Below, piece after piece: positions 45,319 through 52,924 of a DNA stretch of 64,000 bases. Origin of the DNA: Candidatus Gastranaerophilales bacterium. GTDB lineage: Bacteria; Cyanobacteriota; Vampirovibrionia; Gastranaerophilales; Gastranaerophilaceae. Where the stretch lies: contig CALUPU010000005.1 in assembly GCA_944322725.1 (NCBI GenBank), positions 78,342 through 142,341 of the forward strand, given 5' to 3'. Positions within the stretch are counted from its first letter, which is position 1, and every line of letters begins with the position of its first letter. Both the position numbers and the translations under genes were made by a program. The notes under the pieces were generated by a model. It ran no database searches. It worked only from the letters and a program-made list of their open reading frames with translations, and had not been told where the DNA came from.

Positions 45319-45762
45319 TTATTTTCCTATTTCTACTGCTCTTTGAGCCATTGTTTTTGTGATATTTATTACTGCAAGGTTTGCTTCATATGCACGCTGT
45401 GCAATGTTTGCATCAGCTATATCAACAATCGGATTTACGTTTGATGTGCGTATATAGCCGTTTGCGTCGGCATCAGGGTGTCCGGGTTTGTATATTCTTT
45501 CACCGAGCGTGGGGTCCTCTACCACGCCTGTGAGTCTTACACCGCCCTGCTGAAACGGAATTGTACCTACGCCGAAAACATCTTCTTTCATTGAGTTTAA
45601 AAGCCCGTGGAACGATATATCATCAGTTGCCTGCAAAACAGGGATCTTTCTGACATAGTTTGGTGTATCAAGGTTCGCAATGTTTTTGGCGTGAATTTTA
45701 ATTCTTGCGCCGTGAGCCTGCAAACTCTTTTGACCTATGTTCATTGTTTCCATTAAACTCAT
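45319..45762 (-). CDS. flgC: Flagellar basal-body rod protein FlgC
   Basis: A 147-residue proximal rod protein. The N-terminal rod motif is SLQAHGARIKIHAKNIANLDTPNYVRKIPVLQ; the C-terminal ANIAQRAYEANLAVINITKTMAQRAVEIGK is the FlgC end. The ...GHPDADANGYIRTSNVNPIVDI block is classical. AAGGTGAAG precedes the ATG. Confidence 0.95.
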   Translation of the reverse strand: MSLMETMNIGQKSLQAHGARIKIHAKNIANLDTPNYVRKIPVLQATDDISFHGLLNSMKEDVFGVGTIPFQQGGVRLTGVVEDPTLGERIYKPGHPDADANGYIRTSNVNPIVDIADANIAQRAYEANLAVINITKTMAQRAVEIGK

Positions 45763-45805
45763 AACTTCACCTTCTTTTGTGATTATTTGTTTTATTCTTT
45801 ATAAA

Positions 45806-46150
45806 CTACTTGCCTACGTTAGCTACTGTTTTCATTTCATTTATCAGTGCTGACATCTTTCTTGAAGCAACTGCATATAGAATAGACATCTTTTGCATTT
45901 CCGCGAGTTCGTATGTTGGGTCTACGCCTGCTTCCTGCTCTTCTATCAATCCTGACGGACCGAGTTTGATAGACAGTTCTGTTTCCAGAGGGTTGTTCAT
46001 AGTGCCTAGATACTGGTCAAAACTGATATCTTTTCTGACATAATTAGGCGTATCCATATTGGCAAGATTTGTGGACAATGCCCTTTGTCTCTGGGATATC
46101 AAATCCAGCATTAAATTTGTTTTTACTATCGGATCCTTTGGTGTGTACAT
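45806..46150 (-). CDS. flgB: Flagellar basal-body rod protein FlgB
   Basis: A 114-residue proximal rod protein with the N-terminal motif LDLISQRQRALSTNLANMDTPNYVRKDISFDQYL and C-terminal SILYAVASRKMSALINEMKTV. Slightly short for FlgB (about 130). AGGAAAG precedes the ATG. Next in line is flgC, 44 nt downstream. Confidence 0.92.
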   Translation of the reverse strand: MYTPKDPIVKTNLMLDLISQRQRALSTNLANMDTPNYVRKDISFDQYLGTMNNPLETELSIKLGPSGLIEEQEAGVDPTYELAEMQKMSILYAVASRKMSALINEMKTVANVGK

Positions 46151-46180
46151 TTTACTTTCCTATTTAATAAAAGTTAGTTT

Positions 46181-46894
46181 TTACTGTGTGAGGTTAATAG
46201 AACGCTGATACATGTCGTCTATTACCTTCATAAGTCTTGTGCCTGCAATCATTGAAGAATTTAGCCTCAGGACTTCATTTACATTTGCAATGTAATTTGC
46301 ATTTGAGCGTTCCAAACCACCCTGTGCAATGTAATTATGCTCTTTAACAAGTCTCGGCTCTCCTGAATCATTTGTCGGTACGACTTTGTTATATTCTGCT
46401 GATTTAAGACCTTCGGGGTTTTGGAATTGAACTACAGGAATTTTACCCAGAACAGTGTGCTGTGTATGACCTTTTTCAATAATCATAACCGTACCGTCCT
46501 GTTTGATTCTGAGTCCTTCATGATTAACAGGAACTTTTATTCCGTCTCCGACAAGAAATCCGTCATTCGTTACGATGTAACCGTCTTTATCTAATTTGAA
46601 GGAACCGTCTCTTGTATACTGAACATCTCCGTTTGGGGAAGTAACAGGAATAAACCCCGGTCCTGTCAGTGCAACATCAAGAGGTCTGTTTGTTTTCATA
46701 AAAGAACCCTGTGAATAGTCATATCTGACTTCGCCGTCAAGATAGCCGTTTTCATCAAGAATTTGTTCGAAACGAACCTGTTTATAGGCATTTGTATTGA
46801 GGTTGCCTATATTATTTGAGATATAACCAAGTCTTTCAAACTGTACGTTTGTATTGATGATACCTCTTCTTATTAAACCTTGTAATGTTGTCAT
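46181..46894 (-). CDS. flgG: Flagellar hook-basal body protein (FlgG-like distal rod)
   Basis: A 237-residue rod/hook family protein. N-terminal ERLGYISNNIGNLNTNAYKQVRFEQIL, the middle RPLDVALTGPGFIPVTSPNGDVQYTRDGSFKLDKDGYIVTNDG and the C-terminal helix NANYIANVNEVLRLNSSMIAGTRLMKVIDDMYQRSINL. It is more FlgG-like than its neighbour, but slightly shorter than typical FlgG (about 260). Assignment to FlgG rather than FlgF is a judgement from similarity. Confidence 0.82.
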   Translation of the reverse strand: MTTLQGLIRRGIINTNVQFERLGYISNNIGNLNTNAYKQVRFEQILDENGYLDGEVRYDYSQGSFMKTNRPLDVALTGPGFIPVTSPNGDVQYTRDGSFKLDKDGYIVTNDGFLVGDGIKVPVNHEGLRIKQDGTVMIIEKGHTQHTVLGKIPVVQFQNPEGLKSAEYNKVVPTNDSGEPRLVKEHNYIAQGGLERSNANYIANVNEVLRLNSSMIAGTRLMKVIDDMYQRSINLTQ

Positions 46895-46933
46895 ATACTG
46901 CCTTTCGTGTTAAAAATATCCTGTTTAACTTAA

Positions 46934-47626
46934 TTAGCTGCTAAGCGATTGGATTGCTTTGGATAAGTTGTTGTTCTGCATAACAAACAGCTGTCTGTTT
47001 GCTTCAAAATTCCTTTTAACAGGTATTATTTGAAGAATCTCTGAATTCAAAGATACGTTAGAATATTCGTTGTATCCCTGTTTTATGTTGGGGTCTAAAA
47101 CCGCTACACCCTGATTTGTAACAACAGACAGTGTGCCTGCATATTCAAGCTTGTTTGTGGCTTTATTAAACACTTTTACGTCACCGTTTGTGTATACCTT
47201 AACATCTTCGATTTTTTCCGGAACAACGGGCAGTTTTATTGGAGTACCGTCATTTGCAAGTACATGTGCGTTTTCCAGTGTAAGCAGATTGCCGTCTTTA
47301 TCCAGCTTAAACCTGCCGTCTCTTGTCATTTTTATACCATCAGGACTCTGATATTGAAAGTATCCTTTGTTTCCTATGGCAATATCGAGCGGGTTGTTGG
47401 AATGACCGATTCTGCCTATAGAATCATCTACTGCAGTGGACAATGCATGGGTGCCTATATACTCTGCAAAAGAAGAAACAACAGGGTCTTTTCGTTGATA
47501 ACCGACTTTATCAAACGAGTTGTAGTTCTCATTAATGATACCCAGCATTTCTGTCTGCAGGTGCATTGCACGAATACTGGTTGTCAAACCGTTTTCAAAA
47601 AAGTTTATTTCGCCGCGTAACTTCAT
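46934..47626 (-). CDS. flgF: Flagellar hook-basal body protein (FlgF-like)
   Basis: A 230-residue rod protein and first gene of the operon. N-terminal EMLGIINENYNSFDKVGYQRKDPVVSSF, middle NNPLDIAIGNKGYFQYQSPDGIKMTRDGRFKLDKDGNLLT, C-terminal YSNVSLNSEILQIIPVKRNFEANRQLFVMQNNNLSKAIQSL. These fit the FlgF/FlgG family; FlgF is more likely by its pairing with the next gene. AAGGG lies 9 nt before the ATG. Confidence 0.8.
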   Translation of the reverse strand: MKLRGEINFFENGLTTSIRAMHLQTEMLGIINENYNSFDKVGYQRKDPVVSSFAEYIGTHALSTAVDDSIGRIGHSNNPLDIAIGNKGYFQYQSPDGIKMTRDGRFKLDKDGNLLTLENAHVLANDGTPIKLPVVPEKIEDVKVYTNGDVKVFNKATNKLEYAGTLSVVTNQGVAVLDPNIKQGYNEYSNVSLNSEILQIIPVKRNFEANRQLFVMQNNNLSKAIQSLSS

Positions 47627-47780
47627 AATTTACACCCTTACTTTTTGCATAGTTATTCATTAATGATGTCGGCATAAAAGTCAAAAAAAGTATAAAAACT
47701 TGCAAATATCATTTAAAGGTATGAGATTTTTGGAAATTTATTAAAGTTTAGTAAGTGCAAAATTACAAATGATATAAAAA

Positions 47781-47802
47781 ATTACCCACAGATTACCCAC
47801 AG
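47781..47802 (+). repeat. Tandem TTACCCACA boxes upstream of the flagellar operon
   Basis: Two copies of the 11-bp unit ATTACCCACAG in direct tandem (TTACCCACA at 47782-47790 and 47793-47801). Each nonamer differs from the DnaA-box consensus TTATCCACA at one position. The 11-bp spacing puts both on the same helix face. Confidence 0.5.
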
Positions 47803-47913
47803 CGATATAAGCATTAAAAAAGGGAGTCTGAAAATGTATCAATCCGCCTGTGCAATCAAAGATTGCTGCACTGCGCAAACTGTGTTTGCTTCGTAACGGC
47901 GGTCATATCTAAT

Positions 47914-47946
47914 AAAAAAACGAAAACGATGAGTTTTCGTTTTTTT
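47914..47946. terminator. Terminator after tRNA-Met
   Basis: A 14-bp stem: AAAAAAACGAAAAC, loop GATGA, GTTTTCGTTTTTTT. It is symmetric, with T runs on both strands. It lies 19 nt past the tRNA on the minus strand. Confidence 0.8.
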
Positions 47947-47964
47947 ATTTTTAAAATTATTAAA

Positions 47965-48038
47965 TAGCATAGACTGGGTTCGAACCAGTGACCTCCCGGG
48001 TATGAGCCGAGCGCTCTGACCAACTGAGCTACTATGCC
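47965..48038 (-). tRNA. tRNA-Met (anticodon CAU)
   Basis: 74 nt on the minus strand. Acceptor GGCATAG pairs with CTATGCT (with one G-T at the first pair), discriminator A. D-arm AGCTCAGTTGGTCAGAGC, anticodon stem CTCGG/CCGGG with loop CTCATAC, variable AGGTC, T-arm CTGGTTCGAACCCAG. The anticodon CAT and first base pair fit an elongator Met; Ile(CAU, lysidine) cannot be excluded. CCA is not encoded. Confidence 0.93.
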
Positions 48039-48040
48039 AT

Positions 48041-48404
48041 TTCTTTTGCTTTTTAATTGTCGAGTTCAATTATTAAATAAACAATGAAAAATTACAACAG
48101 ATTTTTTAGAATTTCTTTAATAATTTAATGTAAAGAAATATTATCTATAATTAAATAAAGTAACAAATTAATATTTTTTAGCTATAAAAATTATTTTTTG
48201 TATCAGTATATAGTCTGTAATGACAAGTATTTTGAAAAATTTGTCAATGTATTTTCCTTTTAATAATTCTTTACAAATATCCCGCAAAGTATATTAGAAA
48301 AAGTTTTTAATTGTTATAACTGTAATAACAATATTTTTTGTATTAAGAAAATCTATATTTTAATATGCGAAATTTATTTAAAAAACATCATCGAAAGGCA
48401 AGGA
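48041..48404. other. AT-rich intergenic region with inverted repeats
   Basis: No gene is seen. It holds a 9-bp inverted repeat at 48111-48139 (ATTTCTTTA/TAAAGAAAT) and TTGTTAT...ATAACAA at 48311-48331, the arms of the RND operator with a 7-nt spacer. The sequence is nearly all A and T otherwise. Confidence 0.5.
48311..48331. promoter_or_regulatory. Inverted repeat, candidate operator of the YopX-like gene
   Basis: TTGTTAT, 7 nt, ATAACAA, about 75 nt before the start codon. Same arms as the palindrome at 12986-13000. Confidence 0.4.
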
Positions 48405-48908
48405 ATGGAAATGCTAGACTACACAGGGAAAAATTCTGGAATTAACAAAACAACTTTAAAAATGGAACTGGATATAAAGAAAATACTTACATATCTTGCT
48501 CTTGACAGAATGCAGGCTGAAAAAGAAGTTTTGCAGACGATTCGTGAATTTGACCGTATGCAGTTTATGGGTTTAAAGGATAAAAACGGTTCGCTGATAT
48601 ACTTCGGGGATATATTGGTGGACGAATATCAAAACCTTCTGACACCCGTGTGCGAAGTATCAAATGGTGAGCATATTCTGTTTTTCAAACCTTTGCAGCA
48701 TTTAAACAAAAAATTTGGTATAGGCTGCAAATCTACATACAGCAATACTCTTGAAGTAGTTGGTAATATCTATCAAAATTCTGAACTTTTTGCGGGTGTT
48801 CAAGAAAAAGACAGATTGATGAATCTTGTCAATTCTGCGAAAAATTGTGTTTCGATAAAAACTATTATACAGGTAGAAATAAACAGTAAAGTTTATAACA
48901 AGGTATAA
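48405..48908 (+). CDS. YopX-like domain protein (phage-type)
   Basis: A 167-residue cytosolic protein. The middle (FMGLKDKNGSLIYFGDILVDEY, then VCEVSNGEHILFFKPL and LEVVGNIYQNSELF) matches the YopX pattern of phage-encoded proteins, where the order is GLKDKNGKEIYEGDIV ... VIGNIYENPELL. The function of the family is unknown. N-terminal residues 20-45 form a helix. SD AAGGCAAGGA. It is single, between two tRNA genes and not inside a prophage, so it may be a domesticated or leftover phage gene. Confidence 0.65.
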   Translation: MEMLDYTGKNSGINKTTLKMELDIKKILTYLALDRMQAEKEVLQTIREFDRMQFMGLKDKNGSLIYFGDILVDEYQNLLTPVCEVSNGEHILFFKPLQHLNKKFGIGCKSTYSNTLEVVGNIYQNSELFAGVQEKDRLMNLVNSAKNCVSIKTIIQVEINSKVYNKV

Positions 48909-48959
48909 ATATTGCTTGCAATATAAGTATGTAGCAAATAAAATAAAAAAAGAATCAAT

Positions 48960-49046
48960 GGAGAGGTGTCCGAGTGGTTTAAGGTGCAAACCTGGAACGT
49001 TTGTGTGGGGGCAACTCCACCGCGGGTTCGAATCCCGCCTTCTCCG
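48960..49046 (+). tRNA. tRNA-Ser (anticodon GGA)
   Basis: 87 nt. Acceptor GGAGAGG pairs with CTTCTCC (one G-T), discriminator G. D-arm TCCGAGTGGTTTAAGGTGC, anticodon stem CAAAC/GTTTG with loop CTGGAAC, long variable arm (GTGGGGGCAACTCCAC), T-arm GCGGGTTCGAATCCCGC. The long variable arm confirms class II. Confidence 0.95.
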
Positions 49047-49053
49047 AATTTTC

Positions 49054-49076
49054 AAAGACCCGAATGGGTCTTTTTT
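49054..49076 (+). terminator. Terminator of tRNA-Ser
   Basis: AAAGACCC, loop GAAT, GGGTCTTTTTT. It begins 7 nt after the tRNA end. Confidence 0.88.
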
Positions 49077-49218
49077 GTTGGGCGGGATGAGAAACACAAG
49101 ACGGAGTCTTGTTAAAGGTTCGAGCGCGAGCGAGCCGAGGCTGTAGTGCTTTTGTTTGAAGTGAAGAAATCACTGAAAACAAAACACGGAATTGCCGTTA
49201 AACGCGAGCGAGCAAGAA

Positions 49219-49234
49219 AATCCCGCCTTCTCCG
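49219..49234 (+). repeat. Duplicate of the tRNA-Ser 3' end (possible att remnant)
   Basis: AATCCCGCCTTCTCCG, 16 bp, is identical to 49031-49046, the last 16 bases of the tRNA-Ser gene. The copies are 188 bp apart in direct orientation, the arrangement left by integration at a tRNA 3' end. Confidence 0.6.
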
Positions 49235-49241
49235 TTCTTAT

Positions 49242-49284
49242 ATACAACAAAAACTACGGAGCTTATGCCTTGTTTTTGTTGTAT
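49242..49284. repeat. 13-bp inverted repeat
   Basis: ATACAACAAAAAC and GTTTTTGTTGTAT, with a 17-nt loop. It could be an RNA hairpin or transposon end. Confidence 0.5.
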
Positions 49285-49320
49285 GTATTTTAATGTCGAG
49301 TTCGGTTAGAAGTTTTTAAT

Positions 49321-49346
49321 TGTCGGTTGGGCATACCTGCCCAACA
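49321..49346 (+). repeat. REP-like hairpin, left copy
   Basis: Contains GTTGGGCA TACC TGCCCAAC, preceded by TGTCG: a tetranucleotide head plus imperfect hairpin as in REP sequences. It matches, in inverse orientation, 23 of 26 positions of 49623-49648. Confidence 0.65.
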
Positions 49347-49371
49347 AAAATGTTTATGATAATATGAATCA

Positions 49372-49680
49372 ATGAATTATCGCAGAGTTTTGGTTCCTAA
49401 TACTTATTTGCATATAATTATTACTTCTTATAACAGAAAACCTATATTTATTGATAATATTGATATTTTAAGAGATGCTTTTAAAAACACAATGCAAGTG
49501 TATAAATATGAGATATTTGCAATATGTGTATTACCTGAACATATTCATTTAATATTATATCCACAAGATATTAATAATTATCCAAAAATAATTTCCTCAA
49601 TTAAACATTATTTTTCAAGAAATGTTGGGCAGGTACGCCTAGCCGACAGACCAATTATTATAAAAACAGAATGTAAATAA
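49372..49680 (+). pseudogene. REP-associated tyrosine transposase (RAYT/IS200-like), truncated
   Basis: A Y1 transposase fragment of 102 residues. Seen are the N-terminal block VPNTYLHIIITSYNRKPIF, the HUH motif in CVLPEHIHLILYP (His-Ile-His, residues 57-59), and SSIKHYFSRN near 80, which could hold the catalytic Tyr. The domain stops there: from codon 85 the frame runs through the right REP-like repeat and then ends, while full RAYTs reach 150 or more. So it is a broken copy with its REP hairpins on both sides. No SD precedes the ATG. Confidence 0.75.
49623..49648 (-). repeat. REP-like hairpin, right copy (inverted)
   Basis: Reverse complement matches 49321-49346 at 23 of 26 positions. It lies inside the 3' end of the RAYT reading frame, marking where the gene is disrupted. 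Confidence 0.65.
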
Positions 49681-49823
49681 ATGTAAAGTTGAGTTTCAAG
49701 TATCTCAAACTCAATGATAATGCCTAATAGGATAGGATAGATGAGGCTGGGATATCGACTGTCAATTTTTAGTATTGTTTGTTTTTTTTGAATATGTATA
49801 GGAACGAAAGAAAGGAAGTAAAG

Positions 49824-50573
49824 ATGAATAGTGTAAGAATTGGGTCGTTTGTGAAGGTGCCAGAAAAATCTTTTGGCACGAAAGTTGAAGAACAAAAATC
49901 TGGTAAGGAGAAAAATATTACCACAAAGGTGCTTCTTGCTGGGCTTGCTGCTTTGGGAACAATGGGGATGTATGTTGCTATGAGAAGAAAACCAGTTAGC
50001 ATACCTTGGCATGATTTTGTTAGAAGTAGCAAAATTCCCAATAGTACAATGGTATTTAAAGCAAAAGGCAATTATTTTGTTAATGGTAAAGCTGTTTTGA
50101 AAAATGGAAAGCCATATACTGGAGAAATTGTTGATACTCTTAAAAATGGTAATAAAGTTGTAAGAACATATGAAGAAGGCTTGTTGAAAAAGGCTGTAAA
50201 AATAAATGCTGAAGGAACTGTTGTTTCCAACAAAGAGTATGAATATCTTTATCGTGAACTATCGAGAGAACCAAGACATTTTACTGAACGACAACTTAAA
50301 TCTATAAAAGAAAATGGTCAAACGATCTTAGAAAAAAGTAACTTTGAAGACAATTGTTTTTCACGTGCTAATAAAATTGTTCATGGAAACAAAAGAATCT
50401 ATATAGATAGCAGAGATTATTCCGGTAAACCTACGAGTATGCATATTGTAGAACCATATACATTGGATGAAAAACGTATTCAAAGTTTTAAAAAGAACCC
50501 AGATGGAACTGGGGACAAAGGTGAGCCTTTTATATCTAAAAAAGGAGAGCATATTTATTTTGATAGAATGTAA
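49824..50573 (+). CDS. Hypothetical protein with one membrane segment
   Basis: A 249-residue protein. One hydrophobic segment (about residues 34-53, VLLAGLAALGTMGMYVAM) follows a Lys/Glu-rich N-terminus. The next part (FVNGKAVLKNGKPYTGEIVDTLKNGNKVVRTYEEGLLKKAV) resembles repeated beta hairpins of the MORN-like or toxin-linked type, though too short to assign. The start is ATG 49824, with AAGGAAG upstream; an earlier ATG at 49779 lies in the promoter region. A strong terminator follows. No family is recognised. Confidence 0.6.
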   Translation: MNSVRIGSFVKVPEKSFGTKVEEQKSGKEKNITTKVLLAGLAALGTMGMYVAMRRKPVSIPWHDFVRSSKIPNSTMVFKAKGNYFVNGKAVLKNGKPYTGEIVDTLKNGNKVVRTYEEGLLKKAVKINAEGTVVSNKEYEYLYRELSREPRHFTERQLKSIKENGQTILEKSNFEDNCFSRANKIVHGNKRIYIDSRDYSGKPTSMHIVEPYTLDEKRIQSFKKNPDGTGDKGEPFISKKGEHIYFDRM

Positions 50574-50600
50574 ATTTTATACAACAAATGATATTTAAAA

Positions 50601-50639
50601 ACTAAAAAGCAGCTCTAAATATAAGAGTTGCTTTTTAGT
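50601..50639 (+). terminator. Terminator after the 49824 gene
   Basis: ACTAAAAAGCAGCTCT, 7-nt loop, AGAGTTGCTTTTTAGT: a 16-bp stem with one G-T, ending in a T-rich segment. Confidence 0.85.
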
Positions 50640-50939
50640 CTATAGCAGGTAGCTTGGGGTTTCTTGAACTGCCTGAACTGCCTCTCCAACCTACGGTTAT
50701 GTTAATAAAGGTGAAAAAGGTTTATTTCAGAGAAGATTTTTTGAACATACAATAATATAAAAGACTGGCAATATTTATCTTTTCACAAATTTGTAAAACA
50801 AGGTTTGTACGAAAATAATTGGGGTAGTTTTAGCGATATTAAAAGCATCCAAAATTTGGATTTTGAATAATCAATCTTTTTGTTCTTTATTATCAAATTA
50901 GGTGTTAGTTTACATTTGCTATATAATTTATTGCAATAA
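50640..50939. other. Non-coding stretch before the ABC ATPase
   Basis: No gene is supported. There is a repeated GAACTGCCTGAACTGCCT (50668-50685, two 9-bp units). TATAAT at 50922-50927 is the likely -10 of the following gene, 12 nt before its ATG. Confidence 0.5.
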
Positions 50940-51797
50940 ATGTATTTTAAACACGGGATTTCTATTGTGCAGAAAATTTTTAATAACAATATAATAGATT
51001 TTGAAAATATTTATGTAAACTATGGTCAGAGTACAGTTTTAGAAAATATTAATCTTAGAATAAATAAAGGTGAAAACTGGGTTATTTTAGGAGCAAACGG
51101 AAGCGGCAAATCAACATTGATAAAGTTGTTTTCTCATGATTTGTATCCTAATACACAATATAATTTTAAAAAAGAAATTTTCGGACGTGACAGATGGGAT
51201 ATTTTTGAACTTAAAAAATATCTTGGTATTATTACAAATGATTTGCAAAACAGGTTTGCAGTGTACGGGGGGCAATCATCGGGTTTATCTGTCGTGCTCA
51301 GTGGCTATTATAGTTCGCTCGGGACTTTTCAGCATCATAACTTTTCAAAAGAGCAGATTGATAATGCTTTAAAAGTAATGGATTTTTTAAAAATAACAGG
51401 CTTAAAAGATAAAAAATTTTCTCATATGAGTACGGGTGAGCAGCGACTGTGCCTGATAGGCAGAGCACTTGTGCATGAGCCTGAGGCTTTTGTTCTTGAT
51501 GAACCGACAACAGGACTTGATATCAGAGCCAGAAATTGTTTCTTAAAAACATTGCGGAATCTTTCACAAAAATCATCGTTGATTCTTGTGACGCATAATG
51601 TAGAGGAAATCTTTCCCGAGATTACACATGCAGCATTGATACATAATAAAACTATTTATAAGCAGGGTAAAAAAGAAGATATCCTCACATCAAAAAATCT
51701 GTCGGAAATTTTTCGAACAAAGATAGAACTTTCCATAGAAAATAACAGATATAATATTAAAGATATTGCCTCTCTCAATGACGATTATTATAATTAA
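50940..51797 (+). CDS. ABC transporter ATP-binding protein
   Basis: A 285-residue ATPase with Walker A ILGANGSGKSTLIKLF, signature FSHMSTGEQRLCLIGRAL, Walker B FVLDEPTTGLD and the switch His in LVTHNVEEIFPEI. The YGGQSSGLSVVLSGYYSSLG region is like ModF/YlmA-type ATPases linked to molybdate or ABC-2 exporters. No permease is adjacent. There is no SD; the -10 lies 12 nt before the ATG (leader about 4-6 nt). A later start cannot be excluded, since the first 18 residues precede the conserved part. Confidence 0.87.
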   Translation: MYFKHGISIVQKIFNNNIIDFENIYVNYGQSTVLENINLRINKGENWVILGANGSGKSTLIKLFSHDLYPNTQYNFKKEIFGRDRWDIFELKKYLGIITNDLQNRFAVYGGQSSGLSVVLSGYYSSLGTFQHHNFSKEQIDNALKVMDFLKITGLKDKKFSHMSTGEQRLCLIGRALVHEPEAFVLDEPTTGLDIRARNCFLKTLRNLSQKSSLILVTHNVEEIFPEITHAALIHNKTIYKQGKKEDILTSKNLSEIFRTKIELSIENNRYNIKDIASLNDDYYN

Positions 51798-51812
51798 TAT
51801 CGGGAGTCTTTA

Positions 51813-52820
51813 ATGATAAAAAAATATATAAATAAGTTATTTATCTGTGTAATTTTATGTGCGGCAATCTTTTTGCAGACTGGTTGTGCTGCTTTAAACT
51901 TTCGTAATGAATACGATAAGGGGATGCGTGCTTATAACGAAAAAAAATATGATGAAGCAATTGTCAATTTTAATAATGCTCTTGCTTATAAACCTGACTC
52001 TTATAGTGCATTGTGCCTTTTAGGAACAAGTTATGCGTATACAAAAGATACAAAAATGGCAGAAAAAACTTTTCAAGATGCAATAAGACTTTTTCCTGAC
52101 GATTGGAATGCATATGTTCTTCTTGCTGATATAAAGAAAAGCCAGCGTGACTATGACTTGGCAATTGAATACTATGAAACCGCAGTGACTCTTGAATCCA
52201 TGGGAGGCAAAGAAAAAATATATTATAAAAAACTGCTTAAACAAATAAAAGAAGAACAGGCTGCATATGCTCTTAAGGATCCTATTGCGCAGCAGCAGGC
52301 TCGAGAGAATTTTAAAAACGAAATTGTTAATACATATTCTAAAGCGAATAAAGCAGAAGTATCTGAGAAACCTCAAACAGGAGAAGTTCTTTTAGCCTTA
52401 GACTCGAAAAAATGGGAAAAGGTTCTTTCTCAAAAAGACGAAAAGTCTCAGGTTACAGAGTATGGCATAAAAGGTGAAGATGTAAAGAATTTTAAATGGA
52501 CACAGCTTGTTACCGTACAATATTTTGTATTAAATGAAAACATTAAAACTACACTTGATGAATATTACAATACACATATAGGCGCAATTGATGCAATTGC
52601 AAAGAATTCAGGCAAACCATTTGAAAAGAAAATAATACATCAGACAAACAAAGATATTTTATATGAATGGAAGTTTGATAATTCTAAGGAATGTGAACTG
52701 GCAAGAATAATTCATACCCCGCAGGGCATATATCATATACATTTTGCGAAAAAAGGCGCTTTTACAAATGATGAAAAGGTTAAATATATTGACCTTTTGA
52801 AAACTGCCATACTAAAATAA
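51813..52820 (+). CDS. TPR-repeat lipoprotein
   Basis: A 335-residue protein with a lipobox (FLQTGC, Cys at 25), so it is anchored in a membrane on the periplasmic side. Three or four TPR units follow (YDKGMRAYNEKKYDEAIVNFNNALAYKPDSYSALCLLG, then WNAYVLLADIKKSQRDYDLAIEYYETAVTLE). The C-terminal 150 residues are a separate domain of unknown fold. SD GGGAG. It is 15 nt after the ABC ATPase, so probably co-transcribed. The TPR suggests a scaffold role. Confidence 0.82.
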   Translation: MIKKYINKLFICVILCAAIFLQTGCAALNFRNEYDKGMRAYNEKKYDEAIVNFNNALAYKPDSYSALCLLGTSYAYTKDTKMAEKTFQDAIRLFPDDWNAYVLLADIKKSQRDYDLAIEYYETAVTLESMGGKEKIYYKKLLKQIKEEQAAYALKDPIAQQQARENFKNEIVNTYSKANKAEVSEKPQTGEVLLALDSKKWEKVLSQKDEKSQVTEYGIKGEDVKNFKWTQLVTVQYFVLNENIKTTLDEYYNTHIGAIDAIAKNSGKPFEKKIIHQTNKDILYEWKFDNSKECELARIIHTPQGIYHIHFAKKGAFTNDEKVKYIDLLKTAILK

Positions 52821-52825
52821 AATGC

Positions 52826-52851
52826 AAAAAAAAACCTGAGAATATCTCAGG
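52826..52851 (-). terminator. Minus-strand terminator of the 54-residue gene
   Basis: CCTGAG, loop ATATT, CTCAGG, then nine T, reading on the minus strand. On the plus strand no T run follows, so it serves a minus-strand transcript. ACTAGACT at 52856-52863 precedes it. Confidence 0.7.
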
Positions 52852-52924
52852 CAAAACTAGACTAATAGGGAAAACTCCAAAATCTCCAATATTAATACCT
52901 CTTGGGAAAGGTATTCAGTTAAAC

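Larger units (their letters stand above)
49047..49371. other. Non-coding stretch between tRNA-Ser and the RAYT remnant
   Basis: After the terminator come GC-richer sequence with GCGAGCGAG runs (around 49122 and 49204), a copy of the tRNA 3' end (49219-49234), a 13-bp inverted repeat (49242-49284) and a REP-like hairpin (49321-49346). No coding frame is supported. The composition differs from the AT-rich surroundings. Confidence 0.55.

Noticed and set aside
47839..48069. Minus-strand frame of 76 residues across tRNA-Met
   Set aside because: It reads through the tRNA gene and its terminator.
49608..50012. Minus-strand frames over the RAYT remnant and the 49824 gene
   Set aside because: Antisense to a gene with SD and clean frame; no motif.
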